Origin: JADGRQ01 sp041476585
GTDB lineage: Bacteria; Pseudomonadota; Gammaproteobacteria; Burkholderiales; SG8-39
Assembly (NCBI GenBank): GCA_041476585.1
Contig: JBGOTT010000134.1
Location: forward strand, 1 to 10,044
DNA: 10,044 nt
Direction of reading: 5' to 3'
Made by a program: the position numbers and the translations under genes. The notes under the pieces are model-generated. The model ran no database searches and had not been told where the DNA came from. It was given only the letters and a program-made list of their open reading frames with translations. Positions 6,520 to 10,044 of the stretch are shown here, in pieces (within the stretch, counting starts at the first letter, position 1; every line of letters begins with the position of its first letter).

Positions 6520-8337
6520 ATGAACCAGCCGGCTGCCCGCCCCGCCTCGGTGGAGCCGCTCTCCGCCGGGGTAGCGCTGCGCGCGCTGACCGCAGCCGAG
6601 GTCGCGCGCAGCATTCTCGAGGGCTTCGACAAGCACTACCGCCTGTTTCGCGCGGCCGCGGTGCAGGCGCGCCACTGCTTCGAGCGGGCCGACTGGCCGG
6701 CGATGCGGGAGCTGGCCCGGTCGCGCATCCAGATGTACGACCAGCGCGTGGCCGAAGCGGTGGCGAGCCTGCTCGCCGCCCATCCGCAAACCGAGCACGA
6801 TGAATCGCTGTGGCCGGCGATCAAGCTGTCCTACATCCCGTTGCTCCATGAGCACCGGCAGCCGGAACTGGCGGAGACTTTTTTCAACTCGGTCGCCTGC
6901 CAGGTGCTGCACCGGCGCTACTACCGCAACGAGTTCATCTTCTGGCGACCGGCCGTCGCAACCGAGCATCTCGAGGGCGAGAAGCCGGCCTACCGCAGCT
7001 ACTATCCGCGCAAGGGCGGCGCCGGCCTGCGCGCAACGCTCGAGTCGATCGTGCGCGACATCGGGCTGGCGAACCCGTTCGAGGACCTGCATCGCGATCT
7101 GCGCAACGTGGTGCACGCGCTGCGCGCGCACTTCGCACGGCCGACCCGCGCGCGGCCGAGCCTGCAGATCCAAGTGCTCGGGTCACTATTCTTTCGCAAC
7201 AAGGCGGCCTACATCGTCGGCAAGGCGATGAACGGCCATGTGGAGCTTCCGTTCGCGGTGCCGATCCTGCAGAACGAACGCAAGGAGCTGTATCTCGATA
7301 CGCTGCTGCTCGAGCAGCACCAGCTGCTGGTCCTGTTTTCGTTTGCGCACGCCTATTTCTTTGTCGACATGGAGGTGCCGGCGGCGTACGTCTCGTTCCT
7401 GAGGCAGCTGATGCCGAAGAAGCCGCGCGCCGAGATGTACATGGCGGTGGGACTGCACAAGCAGGGCAAGACCGTGTTTTACCGCGACCTGCACTATCAC
7501 CTGACGCACTCGTCGGACAATTTCGTCACCGCGCCCGGGATCAAGGGCATGGTGATGCTGGTATTCACGCTGCCGTCGTTCCTGTATGTGTTCAAGGTGA
7601 TCCGCGACCGCTTCGCCCCGCCCAAGGAGATGGACCGCGCGACGGTCAAACAGAAGTATCTGCTGGTGAAGTACCACGACCGGGTCGGCCGGCTTGCGGA
7701 CACGCTCGAGTACTCGCTGGTCGCGCTGCCGCTGGAGCGGTTCGATGCGGCGCTTCTCGAGGAGCTCAAGTCCGAGGCGGCATCGAACATCGAGATCGAC
7801 GGCGACCGCGTGGTCATCAAGCACGTCTATATCGAACGTCGCATGCAGCCGCTCAACCTGTATCTCGAGGAAGCGCTACGCGACGGCGACGCGGATCGGC
7901 AACGCCACGCGCTGCGCGAGTACGGCAGCGCGATCAAGGAGCTCGCCGGCGCCAACATCTTTCCGGGCGACATGCTGCTCAAGAACTTCGGGGTGACGCG
8001 GCACAATCGCGTAGTCTTCTACGACTACGACGAGATCGCGTACATGACCGAATGCAATTTCCGGCGCATTCCGGCGCCGCGCAACCACGAAGAGGAAATG
8101 TCGGCCGAACCCTACTATTCAATCGGGCCGCATGACGTCTTTCCGGAGCAGTTCGGCGGCTTCCTCGTCTCGGATCCGTGCATGCGGGCGATGTTCCTCG
8201 AGTATCACCGCGACCTGATGGATCCGGAATTCTGGATCGGCAAACAGCAGCTGATCCGCGAAGGACGCGAAGAGCATGTATTCCCGTACCCGGAAGAGTC
8301 GCGATTCCGGCGTTCCGCAAAGGACCTGCCGGCCTAG
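6520..8337 (+). CDS. aceK: Isocitrate dehydrogenase kinase/phosphatase AceK
   Basis: AceK is a bifunctional cytoplasmic enzyme that phosphorylates isocitrate dehydrogenase to inactivate it and removes the phosphate again, using one active site. It thereby sets the split between TCA cycle and glyoxylate shunt. The 605-residue product is a little longer than the E. coli enzyme (about 578). The N-terminal regulatory half (about 20-310) contains RNEFIFWRP (136-144) and YYPRKGG (161-167). The kinase-like half shows the ATP-loop stretch APGIKGMVM (338-346), Lys359 in FKVIRDRF, HDRVGRLADT (386-395) with Asp394 as the likely phosphatase-critical Asp, GDMLLKNFGV (483-492) with Asp484 and Asn489, and YDYDEI (501-506). 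Alignment of residue roles to E. coli is from memory. The start has only a weak SD (AAGCGG) and is probably coupled to aceA. The stop overlaps the convergent yggU stop. Confidence 0.97.
   Translation: MNQPAARPASVEPLSAGVALRALTAAEVARSILEGFDKHYRLFRAAAVQARHCFERADWPAMRELARSRIQMYDQRVAEAVASLLAAHPQTEHDESLWPAIKLSYIPLLHEHRQPELAETFFNSVACQVLHRRYYRNEFIFWRPAVATEHLEGEKPAYRSYYPRKGGAGLRATLESIVRDIGLANPFEDLHRDLRNVVHALRAHFARPTRARPSLQIQVLGSLFFRNKAAYIVGKAMNGHVELPFAVPILQNERKELYLDTLLLEQHQLLVLFSFAHAYFFVDMEVPAAYVSFLRQLMPKKPRAEMYMAVGLHKQGKTVFYRDLHYHLTHSSDNFVTAPGIKGMVMLVFTLPSFLYVFKVIRDRFAPPKEMDRATVKQKYLLVKYHDRVGRLADTLEYSLVALPLERFDAALLEELKSEAASNIEIDGDRVVIKHVYIERRMQPLNLYLEEALRDGDADRQRHALREYGSAIKELAGANIFPGDMLLKNFGVTRHNRVVFYDYDEIAYMTECNFRRIPAPRNHEEEMSAEPYYSIGPHDVFPEQFGGFLVSDPCMRAMFLEYHRDLMDPEFWIGKQQLIREGREEHVFPYPEESRFRRSAKDLPA
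8334..8337. other. Overlapping convergent stop codons (CTAG) of aceK and yggU
   Basis: The palindrome CTAG holds both stop codons: aceK ends with TAG at 8335-8337, and yggU, on the other strand, ends with TAG read from 8336-8334. The two operons therefore meet with no intergenic space, and any terminator for either must lie inside the other's coding sequence. This is seen directly in the sequence; both reading frames are well supported by family similarity up to their ends. Confidence 0.9.
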
Positions 8338-8639
8338 GCCGAGACCAGCAACGCCTCCGGTCCGCGTTTTGCGCCGCGCACCGACACGCGTTTGGTGCGC
8401 GAAGCGACCCCCGCCTCGATCATCACGTCGCGCCGCGCCGCGCCAAGCGCGGCGGCGAGGAACTCCACCAGTTGATCGTTGGCAGCCCCGTCCACGGCGC
8501 GTGCCGCGAGTCGGATTTTCAGGCGCCCGCCGTGCAGGCCAGCGACTCCGGTGCGCCCGGCGCCGGGCTGCACGTGCAGTTCCAGCACCAAGCAATCGCC
8601 GTCACGCCTGAACCAGCCCGCGGGAGCCGAGTCGTTCAC
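8334..8639 (-). CDS. yggU: DUF167 / YggU-family small protein
   Basis: A small conserved protein of unknown function (DUF167, UPF0235). The 101-residue product shows the family pattern: a beta-strand core with LELHVQPGAGRTGVAGLHGG (19-38), then RLKIRLAARAVDGAANDQLV (39-58) and the closing RTKRVSVRGAKRGPEALLV (81-99), close to the usual V-x-P-x-(A/S)-x(4)-G, G-x-A-N-x-x-L and S-R-x-K pattern. The start is taken as GTG at 8639-8637, which overlaps the yggT stop (GTGA, 8639-8636), a classic coupling arrangement; no ATG is available at the right place and there is no clear SD. The neighbours yggT and proC are the usual company of this gene. The stop overlaps the aceK stop on the other strand. The family call is firm; the function is unknown. 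Confidence 0.9.
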   Translation of the reverse strand: MNDSAPAGWFRRDGDCLVLELHVQPGAGRTGVAGLHGGRLKIRLAARAVDGAANDQLVEFLAAALGAARRDVMIEAGVASRTKRVSVRGAKRGPEALLVSA

Positions 8640-9202
8640 AGCATGGCCGCGACCAGTCCGCGCGCGTACGCGACCGGTATCAGCAGCACCTGCAGAATCA
8701 CCAGCAGCACGAGCGGCGAAAGATCGATGTTCGCGACGTGCGGAAGAACGCGCCGGATCGGCCTCAGGAACGGCCGGGCGAGCGCATCGAACACCGGGGC
8801 CAGCGGCGTGTACGGGTTTACCCACGACAGCACGGCCTGCACGATCACCGCGGCGATCAGTAGGTATAGGGAATAACGCAACAAGTCGACCAGCGCGAGC
8901 GCGCCGAGGCCCGCTGCGCCGGGTGACGCGGCGAAATCGTGGCCGTGCACCGCGTACACGGTCCAAAGGCCGGCCAACTGCACCAGCCAGGCGACGACGA
9001 GCGAGGCGGGATCGATCTGCCGCAGCGGCGGAATCACCCGCCGCGCCGGCAGCACCAGCCAGTTGCTCACCGTCACCACGAACTCGCCGAGCGGATTGCG
9101 GAAAGGCACGCGCAACCACTGGAAATGAAAACGCGCGAGCAGTGCGAAGACGAAAAACCCGGCCACCGTCTCGATGAGGAACTGCGCAATCTGGGCGAAC
9201 AC
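8636..9202 (-). CDS. yggT: YggT-family integral membrane protein
   Basis: A YggT-family inner-membrane protein of 188 residues, with the internal duplication usual for proteobacterial members. The repeats are about 1-85, with LVLPARRVIPPLRQIDPASL (49-68), and about 105-188, with RPFLRPIRRVLPHVANIDLS (143-162). Each repeat has two hydrophobic segments flanking a Pro/Arg-rich amphipathic stretch. The precise role is not established; relatives have been linked to osmotic tolerance, cell division or membrane protein complexes. The start is GTG at 9202-9200: an in-frame stop lies only nine bases upstream, and no internal ATG occurs before the last two codons. An AAGGA inside the end of proC (13 nt before the GTG) may serve as SD. 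The gap to proC is 9 bp, and the gene overlaps yggU by 4 bp, so the three are very probably one operon. Confidence 0.93.
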   Translation of the reverse strand: MFAQIAQFLIETVAGFFVFALLARFHFQWLRVPFRNPLGEFVVTVSNWLVLPARRVIPPLRQIDPASLVVAWLVQLAGLWTVYAVHGHDFAASPGAAGLGALALVDLLRYSLYLLIAAVIVQAVLSWVNPYTPLAPVFDALARPFLRPIRRVLPHVANIDLSPLVLLVILQVLLIPVAYARGLVAAML

Positions 9203-9211
9203 GGCGGGGCG

Positions 9212-10042
9212 CTAATCCTTGGCGAGTTCTTCACCGAGCTCGGCGCTGCGCTTGCAAGCCGCTTCGACTGCGCGTCGAAAGCGCTCCGCAAGCCTCTCCT
9301 CCTCGAACACTTTGAGCGCCGCCTCGGTGGTACCGCCTTTGGACGTGACGCGTTCCCGAAGTATCGAGGGAGTCTCACCACTCTGCGACGCGAGTTTCGC
9401 GGCACCGAGAACAGTTTTTAGCGCGAGCTCCTTGGAGATCGGCGCCGGCAACCCGAGGTGCTCTCCAATTGAAGCGAGATGTTCGATAAACCAAAAAACA
9501 TATGCGGGCCCGCTTCCAGAGACAGCTGTTACCGCGTCCATCTGATTTTCATCCAATACCCAGACAAAATCGCCGACCGCGCCCGTGACGGCCTCGACGA
9601 TCCCGATGTCAGCCGGCGACAAAATGTTCTTCGGTGGGAAACTGTACAGTGCCGTAATTCCCTCTCCAATCAGAGCAGGCATATTTGGCATCGCCCGTAC
9701 CATCACGCAATCTTGGCGCTGAAGCCAGCCCGACAAATCCCCAAGCCGCACGCCCGCGGCAATCGATAGTACGATCTGCCCGGGTCGCAGCGTCGGGCCG
9801 ACTTGGACCGCGACATCGTGCATCTGCTGTGGCTTTACGGCGAATACCACGACGTCGGATTTGGCGAGCGAAGCGCCGGCGGAATCATCGAAGCAGATCA
9901 CTCCAAAGCGCTGTTTCAGGCGATTGCGGGCTTCATCAAGAATTTCGACAACACAAATGTCATCGGGAACCCAACCCTTCGCGAGCAGCCCGCCGATCAT
10001 CGCGCCCGCCATATTTCCGCCACCGATGAACGTGATCTTCAT
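9212..10042 (-). CDS. proC: Pyrroline-5-carboxylate reductase
   Basis: ProC catalyses the last step of proline synthesis, reducing 1-pyrroline-5-carboxylate to proline with NAD(P)H in the cytoplasm. The 276-residue product is close to the usual 270. It has an N-terminal Rossmann fold beginning MKITFIGGGNMAGAMIGGL, with the glycine-rich loop at 7-12, then FAVKPQ (67-72), RAMPNMPALIGEG (116-128) and the C-terminal dimerisation domain with AVSGSGPAYVFWFIEHLA (173-190) and the family signature LRERVTSKGGTTEAAL (228-243). The ATG at 10042 gives the expected N-terminus, so the gene appears complete, but only two bases lie upstream and its RBS and promoter are outside the window. GC in hand-counted 60-base blocks is about 47-63%, lower than its neighbours. 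It is the first visible gene of the leftward proC-yggT-yggU group. Confidence 0.97.
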   Translation of the reverse strand: MKITFIGGGNMAGAMIGGLLAKGWVPDDICVVEILDEARNRLKQRFGVICFDDSAGASLAKSDVVVFAVKPQQMHDVAVQVGPTLRPGQIVLSIAAGVRLGDLSGWLQRQDCVMVRAMPNMPALIGEGITALYSFPPKNILSPADIGIVEAVTGAVGDFVWVLDENQMDAVTAVSGSGPAYVFWFIEHLASIGEHLGLPAPISKELALKTVLGAAKLASQSGETPSILRERVTSKGGTTEAALKVFEEERLAERFRRAVEAACKRSAELGEELAKD

Positions 10043-10044
10043 GC

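Noticed and set aside
5166..6632. A 488-codon open frame on the minus strand, opposite aceA and the start of aceK
   Set aside because: Antisense to a clear isocitrate lyase and crossing a gene boundary; no family resemblance, and its openness is explained by GC-rich third positions.
8334..9119. A long minus-strand frame (261 codons) extending yggU upstream through yggT
   Set aside because: The extra N-terminal part overlaps yggT out of frame and lacks DUF167 character; the GTG at 8639, overlapping the yggT stop, explains the gene better.

Overview
The window looks like an ordinary, densely packed chromosomal stretch from a high-GC proteobacterium, most likely a betaproteobacterium. Three things support this: the gene order mreB-mreC-mreD-mrdA-rodA, an aceA-aceK pair, and a proC-yggT-yggU cluster. 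All are typical of Beta-/Gammaproteobacteria, and a CCTCCTTTC stretch also matches the 16S 3' tail I recall for Betaproteobacteria. Genus cannot be fixed from the sequence alone. I see no tRNA, rRNA, insertion sequence, CRISPR array or phage gene.

Region 1 (1-4975, + strand) is the cell-elongation (elongasome) operon: the 3' part of mreB (actin-like filament), mreC (periplasmic scaffold), mreD (membrane partner), mrdA (PBP2 transpeptidase) and rodA (SEDS glycosyltransferase). Together these build lateral-wall peptidoglycan and set rod shape. The genes are 13-55 bp apart or overlap, consistent with one transcript. Several starts lack a normally spaced Shine-Dalgarno (SD) sequence, and the junctions contain possible coupling devices: a hairpin with an anti-SD mimic before mreC and a 14-codon mini-ORF running into mrdA.

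Region 2 (4976-8337, + strand) opens with a 208-bp non-coding stretch, AT-rich in its second half, that probably carries the promoter. It is followed by aceA (isocitrate lyase) and aceK (isocitrate dehydrogenase kinase/phosphatase). The two proteins act on the same branch point: AceK shuts down isocitrate dehydrogenase so that isocitrate flows to AceA in the glyoxylate shunt. Malate synthase is not in the window.

Region 3 (8334-10042, - strand) is proC (proline biosynthesis), then yggT (membrane protein) and a small DUF167/YggU gene, read leftward as a compact operon. It meets aceK tail to tail with overlapping stop codons. proC has visibly lower GC than its neighbours.

I found no convincing new biological system. 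The points most worth a second look are the translational-coupling structures in the mre operon and the overlapping convergent stops at 8334-8337.
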